Origin: Roseovarius aestuariivivens
Lineage (GTDB): Bacteria > Pseudomonadota > Alphaproteobacteria > Rhodobacterales > Rhodobacteraceae
Length of the DNA: 64,000 nucleotides
Assembly: GCF_004761875.1 (NCBI RefSeq)
Contig: NZ_SJEY01000001.1
Location: 62,001 to 126,000, forward strand
Direction: 5' to 3'
Shown here: piece after piece, positions 1 to 8,638 of the stretch
Layout of the letters: each line of letters begins with the position of its first letter
Position numbering within the stretch: the stretch's first letter is position 1
The notes under the pieces: generated by a model
Databases searched by the model: none
What the model saw: the letters and a program-made list of their open reading frames with translations, nothing else
Told to the model about the DNA's origin: nothing
Translations under genes and position numbers: made by a program

Positions 1-561
1 TTGGTGGTGGGCTCGAACGGGCGGTTCTACACGTTGCAGGCCAGTGCCCTGCCCGGCGGGCGGGGCATGGGCGAGCCGGTGCGCCTGATCGTCGATCTGC
101 CGAACGAGGCGGAGATCGTCACGATCCTCATTCACAAGCCGGGCCGCAAGCTTCTGGTGGCGTCCTCGGCGGGGGACGGGTTCATCGTGCCCGAGGACGA
201 GGTCGTGGCGCAGACGCGTTCGGGCAAGCAGGTTCTCAACGTGAAAGGCGATGTGCGGGCGCGGGTCTGCAAGCCCGTGACGGGCGATCACGTGGCCTGC
301 GTGGGCGAGAACCGCAAGGTGCTGGTCTTCCCGCTCGACGAACTGCCCGAGATGGGGCGGGGTAAGGGCGTGCGGCTGCAGAAATACAAGGATGGCGGTC
401 TGAGCGACGCCACCACCTTTACGCTGGCAGAGGGGCTGAGCTGGCTTGATCCAGCGGGCCGGACGCGCACGGAAAGCGAGCTGGCCGAATGGATGGGCAA
501 GCGCGCCAGCGCAGGGCGCATGGCGCCGCGCGGCTTCCCCCGTGACAACCGCTTCACCTGA
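1..561 (+). CDS. parC: DNA topoisomerase IV subunit A, C-terminal part (partial)
   Basis: This is the last 186 residues of ParC, the DNA-cleaving subunit of topoisomerase IV that unlinks daughter chromosomes. The frame is open to the window edge, so the catalytic winged-helix and tower domains lie outside. What remains resembles the C-terminal beta-pinwheel: blades with conserved turns such as GRFYTL and GKQVLNV, the GENRKVLVFPL strand, and a GRGKGVRLQKYKDGG segment typical of alphaproteobacterial ParC. It ends in a TGA followed by a short gap before the YHS-domain gene on the same strand. GyrA is the main alternative, but the short blade set and the end of the protein fit ParC better. Confidence 0.9.
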   Translation: MVVGSNGRFYTLQASALPGGRGMGEPVRLIVDLPNEAEIVTILIHKPGRKLLVASSAGDGFIVPEDEVVAQTRSGKQVLNVKGDVRARVCKPVTGDHVACVGENRKVLVFPLDELPEMGRGKGVRLQKYKDGGLSDATTFTLAEGLSWLDPAGRTRTESELAEWMGKRASAGRMAPRGFPRDNRFT

Positions 562-568
562 AGGTTAT

Positions 569-598
569 TTGCGCGTGAGCGCGTGCCGCACCTACCTT
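569..598 (+). promoter_or_regulatory. candidate sigma70-type promoter for the YHS-domain gene
   Basis: TTGCGC at 569-574 and TACCTT at 593-598 are separated by 18 bp. This sits just after the parC stop and about 30 bp before the YHS gene start. Found by eye; no expression evidence. Confidence 0.3.
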
Positions 599-626
599 GA
601 CGCAACGCGATGCGGGAGGTTGAGAC

Positions 627-1097
627 ATGCGGCTGACACGACGGACATTCCTGACAACGGCAACGGCGGGCGGGGCGGCAGCGCTGGTGTGGCGCCCGGC
701 GATGGCCGACGAGGCCTACTGGTACGAAAACGGCGGGTACGCCGCTGACGGGGCGGATGTGGTGGCCTATTTCGGGCTTGCCGCCGGCGCGGATGGCGTG
801 CGCGGCTCAGACAGTTTTGTGACCGAATGGAACGGCGCGCGGTGGCGGTTTTCGAATGCCGAGAACCTGGCCGCCTTTGAGGCCGATCCCCAGCGCTATG
901 CGCCGCAATTCGGCGGCTATTGCTCTTACGCCGTGTCGCGCGGGTACACCGCCCATGGCGACCGCAACGCATGGACCGTGCACGACGGCCGGCTTTACCT
1001 CAACTACAACAAGTCGGTGCGCGCGCGGTGGCAGACCGATATTCCCGGCAACATCACCAAGGGGCGCGCGAACTGGCCGTCCGTTCTGAGCGGTTGA
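627..1097 (+). CDS. YHS domain-containing exported protein (Tat signal)
   Basis: A 156-residue protein that begins with a twin-arginine signal (RRTFLT at about residues 5-10, then an Ala-rich stretch ending near AMADEA), so it is probably exported folded by Tat. The mature part matches the YHS family: GADVVAYF near the start, a central FVTEWNGARWRFSNAENLAAF block, and FGGYCSYAVSRGY, the position of the metal-associated YHS motif. Proteins of this size are common in Rhodobacteraceae; the role is unknown, with metal binding suspected for the family. GGGAGG lies 5 nt before the ATG. It is followed by a convergent P450 gene. Confidence 0.85.
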   Translation: MRLTRRTFLTTATAGGAAALVWRPAMADEAYWYENGGYAADGADVVAYFGLAAGADGVRGSDSFVTEWNGARWRFSNAENLAAFEADPQRYAPQFGGYCSYAVSRGYTAHGDRNAWTVHDGRLYLNYNKSVRARWQTDIPGNITKGRANWPSVLSG

Positions 1098-1104
1098 ACC
1101 TGCG

Positions 1105-1126
1105 GGGGCGCGCTGAAGCACGCCCT
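1105..1126. repeat. single arm of the rpoB-rpoC intergenic palindrome
   Basis: The 22 bases starting GGGGCGCGCTGAAGCACG are identical to the left arm of the palindrome at 21308-21363. It lies between the convergent YHS and P450 genes. Only one arm is present here. Confidence 0.7.
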
Positions 1127-1138
1127 GCCGGATCCGTA

Positions 1139-2515
1139 TCAGGCGGCGCGCTGTGAGGCCGGCATCGGCTCGGCCTCGAGCCAGACGCCGCCCTCGGGAC
1201 GCAAGGTCAGGATCATCACCGGTTTCGGATCCCGCCCCCTGACAGACGTAAAGCGGAAGCGACCGAGAAGCGTGGCGAGGATGATGACCGCCTCCTGCAG
1301 GGCGAAGCTGGCGCCGATGCAGATGCGTGGCCCGTCGCCGAAAGGCAGGTAGCTGAACCGGTCGATCGACTTGCGATCCGCGAAGCGGTCGGGGCGGAAA
1401 TGATCCGGCTCTTGCCACAGATCGCGGTGCCTGTGCAGCGCGTAGATCGGCAGCATCACCGTGTCGCCGGGTTCGATCTCGGTCCCGCAGAGCGTGTCGT
1501 GGCTTTGCGCGGTGCGTGACACCACGCCGCCGGGTGGATAGAGCCGCAGCGCCTCGTCCACGATCTGCCGCACGAGGTGCAGCTTGTCCACGTCCGAGCC
1601 TGTGGCGGCTGCAGCCCCGCAGACGCTGTGCACCTCGGCCCGGGCGCGGTCCTGCACCCCTTGATCGAAGGCGCAGAGGTAAAGCGACCACGCGAGCGCA
1701 AGCGCGGTTGTCTCGTGCCCGGCCACGATGAAGGTCAGCAGGTTGTCGCGCATTTCCGCGGTGTTCATCTGCCGCCCGCTCTTGGGGTCCTCGCCCGCCA
1801 TCAGCAGATCGAGCAGGTCCGGCACGCCATCCGCGCCGCGCGCGCGCCGCGCTTCGATCGCCGCGTCGGCGGCGCGGTGCATGTCGACCACCGAGGTGTG
1901 CGAGGCCATCAGGCGCGCCGGGCGCGGCACCCAGTCGGGGGCGCCCAGAACGTCGAGGATCGAAATCTTTCCCGCCTGCGCGATATAGGTGTCGATGCCG
2001 CGATGCACGGCCCCGGCATCAAAGCTGCCATCGTCGGAAAACGTCACCTCGGCGATCACGTCGAAGGTGGTGCGCACCATCTCGGCGGCCATGTCCACCG
2101 CCCGGTTGCCGGCCGCCGCGATCCGCGCCGCGCTGCGCTCGGCGGCCGCGGTCATGATCGGGGCAAGGTTCATCACGTTGCGGTGCGAGAAGACCGGCGC
2201 GGCGGTGCGGCGCTGCCAGCGCCAGTCCGCGCCCTCGGCGATGAACATCGACTCGCCGATGGCCGGGCGCAGCAGGTTCTTGGTGACCCTGGATTTCGGA
2301 TAGTCCTCGACCCGCTCGATCAGGATGTGCCGGATCGCGGCGGGATCGGTCACCATATGCCAGCGGGTGCCGGTGCGGCCCGAGACGATCGGCTCTTGCG
2401 TGGCGCGTTCGGGGATGATGCCAAGAATGTTTTGCCGCGCCGCGCTCAGGCTGGCGAGCAGGCCGAGCGGCGCCTTGACCAGCGGGACCTGAACCGGTGT
2501 GTCGGGGCGGGGCAT
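1139..2515 (-). CDS. cytochrome P450
   Basis: A 458-residue bacterial class I-type P450, a haem-thiolate monooxygenase that needs separate redox partners (none nearby). Visible family motifs in order: the I-helix oxygen-activation motif AGHETT, the K-helix ExxR in DEALRLYPPG, a PERF-like region in FRPDRF, and the haem loop FGDGPRICIG with the cysteine ligand at about residue 399. No membrane anchor is seen. I start at the ATG at 2515 because AAAGGA lies 8 nt upstream; an upstream in-frame start would add 25 residues without a better ribosome site. Substrate unknown; fatty acids or terpenoids are possible. It diverges from the lipoprotein gene at 2660. Confidence 0.93.
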   Translation of the reverse strand: MPRPDTPVQVPLVKAPLGLLASLSAARQNILGIIPERATQEPIVSGRTGTRWHMVTDPAAIRHILIERVEDYPKSRVTKNLLRPAIGESMFIAEGADWRWQRRTAAPVFSHRNVMNLAPIMTAAAERSAARIAAAGNRAVDMAAEMVRTTFDVIAEVTFSDDGSFDAGAVHRGIDTYIAQAGKISILDVLGAPDWVPRPARLMASHTSVVDMHRAADAAIEARRARGADGVPDLLDLLMAGEDPKSGRQMNTAEMRDNLLTFIVAGHETTALALAWSLYLCAFDQGVQDRARAEVHSVCGAAAATGSDVDKLHLVRQIVDEALRLYPPGGVVSRTAQSHDTLCGTEIEPGDTVMLPIYALHRHRDLWQEPDHFRPDRFADRKSIDRFSYLPFGDGPRICIGASFALQEAVIILATLLGRFRFTSVRGRDPKPVMILTLRPEGGVWLEAEPMPASQRAA

Positions 2516-2597
2516 GGCGGCAGTCCTTTCGTGGAGCTTGACCAGCATATAAGCGCGCCAAGCGGTGCGGCAAACACGGGCAAGGCGCACTGCCGGT

Positions 2598-2626
2598 TTG
2601 CACTGGGCCGCGCGCTGCGCTATCGC
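2598..2626 (+). promoter_or_regulatory. candidate promoter of the lipoprotein gene
   Basis: TTGCAC at 2598-2603, a 17-bp spacer and TATCGC at 2621-2626, in the divergent gap between P450 and lipoprotein genes. Predicted start about 2633, giving a leader of roughly 27 nt. Confidence 0.4.
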
Positions 2627-2659
2627 GGTCGCACTTTAGGGCACGAGGGGGGTCTTTGC

Positions 2660-3316
2660 ATGTTTCGCCGTTTTTTCCTGTTGATCGCCGGGCTGGCGCT
2701 GACCGCCTGCACCAATCCCAACGATCTGGACAAGACGCCGGTCTACCTCGGCAATTTCCATCTCGGACACAACGTGGTGGTCGCGCCCAACCTGACCAAG
2801 GGCCCGGCCTCGCGCGAGGCGAGCCAGGAGGAATGGATCGCGTATATGACCAAAGCCATCGACGAGCGGTTTTCACGCTACGAGGGCACGCGGCTTTACC
2901 ATCTGGGGATCAGTATCGAAGGCTACGTGCTGGCGGTGCCCGGCATTCCGCTGGTGGCCTCGCCGAAATCCGCTCTGATCCTCAATGTCACGGTCTGGGA
3001 CGATGCGAAACAGGCAAAACTGAACGCCAAGCCCGAGACGGTGACCGTGGTTGAAAGTATCTCGGGCAATACGATCCTTGGGTCGGGCGTGACCCAGTCC
3101 AAGGAAGTTCAAATGAAAAACCTCAGCCGCAACGCCGCCAAGCTGATCCAGAACTGGCTGGTGCGCCAGAACAACGCCGAGGGCTGGTTCGAGGATGACG
3201 GCGTGCCGGCCAACGACAAACCCGCCTCGCAGAAACGGTACCGGCCCGCAACCGCGGCCGAGCAGACCGCGGCGAACCCGTCCCGAGCGCCCGAGGAAGC
3301 GACACCCGCAGAGTGA
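2660..3316 (+). CDS. predicted lipoprotein of unknown function
   Basis: A 218-residue protein with a lipoprotein signal: basic MFRR start, hydrophobic core, and lipobox LTAC at about residues 14-17, followed by TNPNDLDKTP. The mature domain has mixed alpha/beta character (VYLGNFHLGHNVVVAP, LILNVTVWDD) and ends in a polar Pro/Ala/Glu-rich tail. I do not recognise a named enzymatic family. The start is the ATG preceded by a G-rich ribosome site (GAGGGGGG); the longer open frame upstream runs antisense through P450 and is not credible. It precedes tuf on the same strand, but tuf has its own candidate promoter. Confidence 0.8.
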   Translation: MFRRFFLLIAGLALTACTNPNDLDKTPVYLGNFHLGHNVVVAPNLTKGPASREASQEEWIAYMTKAIDERFSRYEGTRLYHLGISIEGYVLAVPGIPLVASPKSALILNVTVWDDAKQAKLNAKPETVTVVESISGNTILGSGVTQSKEVQMKNLSRNAAKLIQNWLVRQNNAEGWFEDDGVPANDKPASQKRYRPATAAEQTAANPSRAPEEATPAE

Positions 3317-3344
3317 CGCCGGGCGGTTCGATCCCATGAAGCGC

Positions 3345-3373
3345 TTGATTTTCCCGCGGCAAGCCAATAAATG
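3345..3373 (+). promoter_or_regulatory. candidate promoter of the first tuf gene
   Basis: TTGATT at 3345-3350, 17 bp, TAAATG at 3368-3373. The leader that follows contains a small stem-loop (GGGCC/GGCCC, 3392-3406) about 12 nt after the predicted start. Confidence 0.4.
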
Positions 3374-3433
3374 CGCGCAGGACTTTAAACCGGGCCGTTC
3401 GGGCCCTCCAACAACACAGGGCGCCTGAGAGAG

Positions 3434-4609
<1,176 letters not shown>

Positions 4610-4625
4610 CCCAGACGTTTGGCAC

Positions 4626-4689
4626 GGCCTGCGCCTCTGCGCAGGCCGCTCAGCAATCCAGAAAGGGCGCCGGAAACGGCGCCCTTTTT
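4626..4689 (+). terminator. tandem hairpins ending the tuf transcript
   Basis: First a perfect 9-bp stem (GGCCTGCGC, loop CTCT, 4626-4647). Then an intrinsic terminator: AAAGGGCGCCG, loop GAAA, CGGCGCCC and five T (4662-4689). Confidence 0.85.
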
Positions 4690-4722
4690 CCGTGTCTCGC
4701 GGGTGTGGACCAGGCGCGGACC

Positions 4723-5481
4723 TTAGCGCAGCGCCGCCTCGCTTGCGTCGTCGAGCGGCACCATCAACTCGATCTCCACCCCGTCGAGACGCGCCTCCTG
4801 CAACGCGACGAGGTGGCCGACGAAGGGCGTCATCCGCAAACGCGTGCCATCCGGCAATTCGATATCCGCCGCACGCGGATCGGCGTCATCCGGTGGCGCG
4901 GAGAGGGGGGCGTCGAAGAACCCGGCCTGCCGTGACTGGACCAGTGCCTCGCGCAGGTGGGCATTGCGCTCTGCGGCAGCGGCAAGCCGGTAGTGCAGGA
5001 TCGGGCGGACCGTCTCCCAGTTGCGGATCGCGTCGCGAAAGGCCGGCGACAGCATCAAGGCCAGAAGGCTTTGTCCGGACTGACCGAGATCCATGCCGAA
5101 CCCGGCAAAGAGGGCGCGCGCGCCGTCATTGGCGCGAAGGACCGTCCAGTCGCGGTCGAGCGCGAAGGCCGGGAAGGGCCAGTGGCGCAGAATCCGCGTT
5201 TCAATAAGATCGAGCGCGCTGGCGACCGCCGCATGATCGAGCGGGCGTTCCGGGAAAGGATTGCGCAGGCCCGAGGCCTCGAAAAGCGCGCCGCGCTGGG
5301 CGGGCGGCAACGCCAGGTCGCTGCACAGCCTTTGCAGGAAGGCCGCCGTGATGCGCGACCGCCCCGTTTCGAGAAAGGAGATATGGCGCTGTGTGCTCTG
5401 CAGGCGCTCGGCCAGCGCGAGTTGGCTGAGACCAAGCGCCTGCCGCGTCGCCCGAAGCGCGGTGCCGAAAGAGGAGGTCAT
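4723..5481 (-). CDS. XRE-family regulator with MmyB-like ligand-binding domain
   Basis: A 252-residue regulator. Residues about 5-60 form a Cro/C1-type helix-turn-helix (LRATRQALGLSQLALAERLQ, then STQRHISFLETGRSR); the rest matches the MmyB-like PAS-related domain (FPAFALDRDWTVLRAN, then a GTRLRMTPF strand near the end). Members usually control a neighbouring redox or detoxification gene; the divergent MAPEG gene is the obvious target here. I start at the ATG at 5481 because AAAGGA lies 9 nt upstream. An ATG 9 nt further upstream directly abuts that ribosome site, and a third in-frame ATG (5514) is also preceded by AAAGGA; both are less likely. Confidence 0.88.
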   Translation of the reverse strand: MTSSFGTALRATRQALGLSQLALAERLQSTQRHISFLETGRSRITAAFLQRLCSDLALPPAQRGALFEASGLRNPFPERPLDHAAVASALDLIETRILRHWPFPAFALDRDWTVLRANDGARALFAGFGMDLGQSGQSLLALMLSPAFRDAIRNWETVRPILHYRLAAAAERNAHLREALVQSRQAGFFDAPLSAPPDDADPRAADIELPDGTRLRMTPFVGHLVALQEARLDGVEIELMVPLDDASEAALR

Positions 5482-5486
5482 CGTGG

Positions 5487-5533
5487 TCATTCCTTTCAAG
5501 GGTATTGAGATCATTCCTTTACTGGCTTAGCCC
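5487..5533. promoter_or_regulatory. divergent promoter/operator with 24-bp-spaced direct repeats
   Basis: TCATTCCTTT occurs at 5487-5496 and again at 5511-5520, 24 bp start to start. A candidate plus-strand promoter (TTGAGA 5505-5510, 17 bp, TAGCCC 5528-5533) has the second repeat inside its spacer. Likely binding sites of the XRE regulator. On the minus strand the first repeat also supplies that gene's AAAGGA ribosome site. Confidence 0.45.
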
Positions 5534-5562
5534 GGACAACATCGCGTGCAAAGGAGTTTCGC

Positions 5563-5943
5563 ATGGTTTTCTGGATCCTCACCTGTCTCGGGCTTTACCT
5601 GTTCAACGTCTATGCGGCCGGGGCCGCGCTTATGCTGCGGATCGGGCCGGCGGCCTATATGGGGCCGCGGGATCGGCTGCCCGAGGCGGGCGTCATCCAG
5701 GCGAGATTGCAAAGAGCGGCGACCAATTTCCTCGAGAACCTGCCGGTCTTCCTGGCACTTGCCCTTGTGGCGCTGATCGTCGACGGGGCGGATATTGCCC
5801 TTGCCGAGACCGGCGCGATGGTGTTCGTGCTCGCGCGCGCGGTCTTCATCTCGGTCTACGTGGCGGGCGTGCCCTATATCCGCTCGGTGGTCTTCACGAC
5901 CGGCCTGTTCGGCCTTGGAATGATGGCAATGGCGGTTGTCTGA
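5563..5943 (+). CDS. MAPEG family membrane protein
   Basis: A 126-residue integral membrane protein with about four hydrophobic segments (N-terminal WILTCLGLYLFNVYAAGAAL, a central FLENLPVFLALALVALIV, FVLARAVFISVYV, and the C-terminal TTGLFGLGMMAMAVV). The pattern ARLQRAATNFLENLPVF matches the membrane-associated eicosanoid/glutathione metabolism (MAPEG) family, whose bacterial members are often glutathione-dependent. The biochemical role of this subgroup is not established. AAGGAG lies 7 nt before the ATG. It diverges from the XRE regulator, which probably controls it. Confidence 0.88.
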   Translation: MVFWILTCLGLYLFNVYAAGAALMLRIGPAAYMGPRDRLPEAGVIQARLQRAATNFLENLPVFLALALVALIVDGADIALAETGAMVFVLARAVFISVYVAGVPYIRSVVFTTGLFGLGMMAMAVV

Positions 5944-6181
5944 TGCGATGTGGGTCAATCTGCCGCAAAGGCGCGCCTGCGCGCTTTTGTCCGAAAAGAT
6001 CGCGGGCGGGTTGGAAAATGCTGCAACTGCAAAGAGCTTTTGTCTTGGGATAACAAGGCTGGTACCGCTAATGCTGCTTGTGCGAAGACGCTCGGCATAC
6101 AATTGCATTCATCTAACATACTGAAATATTGACTTTTTTCCGGCTCTCCCCATCTTTAAAGGGTGTAGTCCGGAGGTGTAG

Positions 6182-7042
6182 ATGGATCAGGTCAACCTAT
6201 CCGCTTGGGAAGGTAAAACCGAAACGCAGACCGGCGTGATCCAGATCGCGCAGGCATTGCAGATCCATGCGACGCTGGGACAGGCGAACACCTCGCCCCC
6301 GCAGGAGGGAGAGATCCTGCCGCCGCTTTGGCACTGGTTCGCTTTCACACCCACCGTTCCGAACGAAAAGCTGGCGCGCGACGGGCATCCCCGACTTGGG
6401 GATTTCCTGCCGCCCGTTCCGCTGGAGCGGCGGATGTGGGCGAGCGGGGCGCTGACCTTTCATCTGCCGCTCAAAGTCGGGGTTCCTTTCGTGAAACACT
6501 CGCAGATCGCGAATGTCGCCGAGAAAGAGGGACGCACCGGGCGCATGGTCTTCGTGACCGTCGATCACCGCATCGAAACGGAAGATCAAACCGCGATCGA
6601 GGAGAGGCAGGATATCGTCTATCTCGATATTCCCGACCGGTTCCGCCCGCCCGAAAAGCTGCCGATGCCCGAGGCGCCGGATTGGCACAGCCACGAGCGC
6701 GCGACGGAGCCGCTCTTGTTCCGGTTCTCGGCCATCACCTTCAACGCGCACCGCATCCACTATGATCTGCCGTATGCGCAGCAGGTCGAGCATTACCCGG
6801 GCCTTGTGGTGCACGGCCCGTTGCAGGCCTGCTGGCTGATCGGGGCCGCGCGCGCCCATCGCGGGACCGTGCCTCGGGCGTTCCGGTTTCGCGGGGTGCA
6901 TCCGATGCTACTGATCCCCGGCGAGCCGCAGGAGATCGATATCATGGCGACCGGCGCGGACGGGACCGCTCTGTCGCTTTTCACCGGTCAGGCCGGACAT
7001 CAATGCATGCAGGCCACCGCGTCTTGGGAGGAAACCACATGA
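6182..7042 (+). CDS. meh: mesaconyl-C4-CoA hydratase-like double hot-dog dehydratase
   Basis: A 286-residue FAS1-like/MaoC-type hydratase with two hot-dog halves. The second half carries the family signature SAITFNAHRIHYD (about residues 185-197) followed by GLVVHGPLQA. In the 3-hydroxypropionate bi-cycle the enzyme Meh hydrates mesaconyl-C4-CoA to citramalyl-CoA. That assignment rests mainly on coupling: the next gene resembles mesaconyl-CoA C1-C4 CoA transferase and overlaps by ATGA. GGAGG precedes the ATG. The 238-bp gap upstream is AT-richer than its surroundings and holds a TTGACT at 6129 that could be a -35 element. Alternative: another beta-hydroxyacyl-CoA dehydratase. Confidence 0.75.
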   Translation: MDQVNLSAWEGKTETQTGVIQIAQALQIHATLGQANTSPPQEGEILPPLWHWFAFTPTVPNEKLARDGHPRLGDFLPPVPLERRMWASGALTFHLPLKVGVPFVKHSQIANVAEKEGRTGRMVFVTVDHRIETEDQTAIEERQDIVYLDIPDRFRPPEKLPMPEAPDWHSHERATEPLLFRFSAITFNAHRIHYDLPYAQQVEHYPGLVVHGPLQACWLIGAARAHRGTVPRAFRFRGVHPMLLIPGEPQEIDIMATGADGTALSLFTGQAGHQCMQATASWEETT

Positions 7043-8277
7043 ACAGATTGTTGCAAGGCATGCGTGTCGTCGAGGGATCGGCCTTTGTCGCCGTACCGCT
7101 GGCGGGCATGACGCTGGCGCAGATGGGCGCCGAGGTCATTCGATTCGACCGGCTGGAAGGTGGGCTCGATGCCGGGCGCTGGCCCTTGGCGCCCTCGGGG
7201 CAGAGCCTTTTCTGGGCGGGGCTGAACAAGGGTAAGAAATCCGTGGCGGTGGATCTGCGCAGCGAGGAGGGGCGTGAACTTGTCACGCGGATCATCACCG
7301 CGCCGGGCAAGGACGCGGGCCTGTTTCTGACAAACCTGAGGGTGCGGGGCTGGATGGATTACGAAACCCTGAGCGCCCGGCGCAAGGACCTGATCATGGC
7401 CACGCTTCTGGGCGACCGGCAGGGGCGGCCGCAGGTGGATTATACGGTGAACCCGGCCATCGGCATCCCGCACATGACCGGCCCTGAGGACCACGCCGAG
7501 CCGGTGGCGAGCGCACTGCCGGCCTGGGATCTGATCGCGGGCAATATGCTTGTCTCGGCGATGCTGGGGGCAGAACGGCATCGCCTGCGCACCGGCAAGG
7601 GACAGGAAGTGGTGATGTCGCTGAAAGACGCCGCAGCCGCCACGTTGGGACATCTGGGGATGATCGGCGACGCGACGCTCAACAAGGCGGAGCGCGGCAA
7701 GGCGGGCAACGCGCTCTACGGGGCTTACGGCGGGGACTTTCTGTGCGCCTGTGGCCGTCGGGTGATGGTGGTCGGCCTGACATCCCGGCAATGGGCGGGT
7801 CTTGTCGACGTGACCGGTACCGAGGCCGAGATGCGGGCGCTGGCCAAGCGGACAGGTCGCGACCTGCGCGACGAGGGCGCGCGGTGGGACCTTCGCCACG
7901 AGATCACCGAGATCCTGCGTCCATGGTTCGCTGCGCGCCGTGTCGACGCCTTCGCCGGGCTTTTCGATCAAAAGGGGCTCACATGGTCGGTGTTCCGTAC
8001 CACCAAGGAGGCCGTGACGCAGGATCCGGATTTCGGTGAGGCCAACCCGGTCTTCTCGATGCTCGACCAGCCGGGCCTGGGTCGGTTCGCCGTGCCCGGT
8101 CACCCGGCCGAGTTCGGCAGCCATGCCCGGATCAAGCCCGTGGCTGCGCCGCGGCTGGGGGAGCATACCGAGGAAGTGCTCGGCGACGTGGCGCGTCTGA
8201 GCGACACCGAGATTGCCCGGCTTTTCGATACGGGCGTGGTGCAAAGCCCGCGGTATACGTCGAAATCGGCCGCCTGA
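7039..8277 (+). CDS. mct: mesaconyl-CoA C1-C4 CoA transferase (2-methylfumaryl-CoA isomerase)
   Basis: A 412-residue class III (CaiB/BaiF) CoA transferase. The sequence LRVVEGSAFVAVPL-type start, the SLFWAGLNKGKKSVAVDLR block, VDYTVNPAIGIPHMTGP and the LPAWDLIAGNML segment agree with what I recall of Chloroflexus Mct, which moves CoA within mesaconate from C1 to C4. Asp at LPAWD is the expected catalytic aspartate. It starts at ATG 7039, overlapping the meh stop by 4 nt with GGGAGG upstream, so the two are translationally coupled. Together they would turn mesaconyl-C1-CoA, an ethylmalonyl-CoA pathway intermediate, into citramalyl-CoA. Generic annotation tools may call it only CaiB-like. Confidence 0.8.
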   Translation: MNRLLQGMRVVEGSAFVAVPLAGMTLAQMGAEVIRFDRLEGGLDAGRWPLAPSGQSLFWAGLNKGKKSVAVDLRSEEGRELVTRIITAPGKDAGLFLTNLRVRGWMDYETLSARRKDLIMATLLGDRQGRPQVDYTVNPAIGIPHMTGPEDHAEPVASALPAWDLIAGNMLVSAMLGAERHRLRTGKGQEVVMSLKDAAAATLGHLGMIGDATLNKAERGKAGNALYGAYGGDFLCACGRRVMVVGLTSRQWAGLVDVTGTEAEMRALAKRTGRDLRDEGARWDLRHEITEILRPWFAARRVDAFAGLFDQKGLTWSVFRTTKEAVTQDPDFGEANPVFSMLDQPGLGRFAVPGHPAEFGSHARIKPVAAPRLGEHTEEVLGDVARLSDTEIARLFDTGVVQSPRYTSKSAA

Positions 8278-8331
8278 CGGCCCGCGTCCGGGGCTGCATG
8301 AAATTCCCGGTCGCGCGCCCGGAATGGACGC

Positions 8332-8360
8332 TTGATTCCCGGCCGAAGGTGGCGTAATCA
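8332..8360 (+). promoter_or_regulatory. candidate promoter of trnW
   Basis: TTGATT at 8332-8337, exactly 17 bp, TAATCA at 8355-8360; the tRNA begins 13 nt after the -10 element. Confidence 0.55.
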
Positions 8361-8373
8361 CGCCCCCGGCCTT

Positions 8374-8449
8374 AGGGGTATAGCTCAGCTGGTAGAGCGA
8401 CGGTCTCCAAAACCGTAGGTCGCGGGTTCGAACCCTGCTGCCCCTGCCA
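8374..8449 (+). tRNA. trnW: tRNA-Trp (anticodon CCA)
   Basis: A 76-nt cloverleaf with encoded CCA end. The acceptor stem AGGGGTA pairs with TGCCCCT (one G-T pair), the D arm contains TAGCTCAGCTGGTAGAGC, the anticodon stem ACGGT/ACCGT encloses loop CTCCAAA with CCA at 8407-8409, and the T arm is CGGGTTCGAACCC. A trnW gene just upstream of secE-nusG is usual in alphaproteobacteria. Confidence 0.98.
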
Positions 8450-8638
8450 ATTCCCTTCCGAAACGGTGACCGGACCACGCGGCGCAAGACCATGCATGCG
8501 ACCCGCGCCGTCATGTTCGTGCCGGACAAAGACCACAATTCCGCCGCATTGCAGCCTTACCTTGATCATGAATCATCTAAAGCCCATCCGCCGGGCCGGG
8601 ATGGTCCGCGTGGGGGCGTGGATAAATGGAAGGCTGCC

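Noticed and set aside
5936-6132. Two overlapping 60-codon frames between the MAPEG and meh genes
   Set aside because: No ribosome sites and unusual composition; the gap is AT-richer and more likely regulatory.
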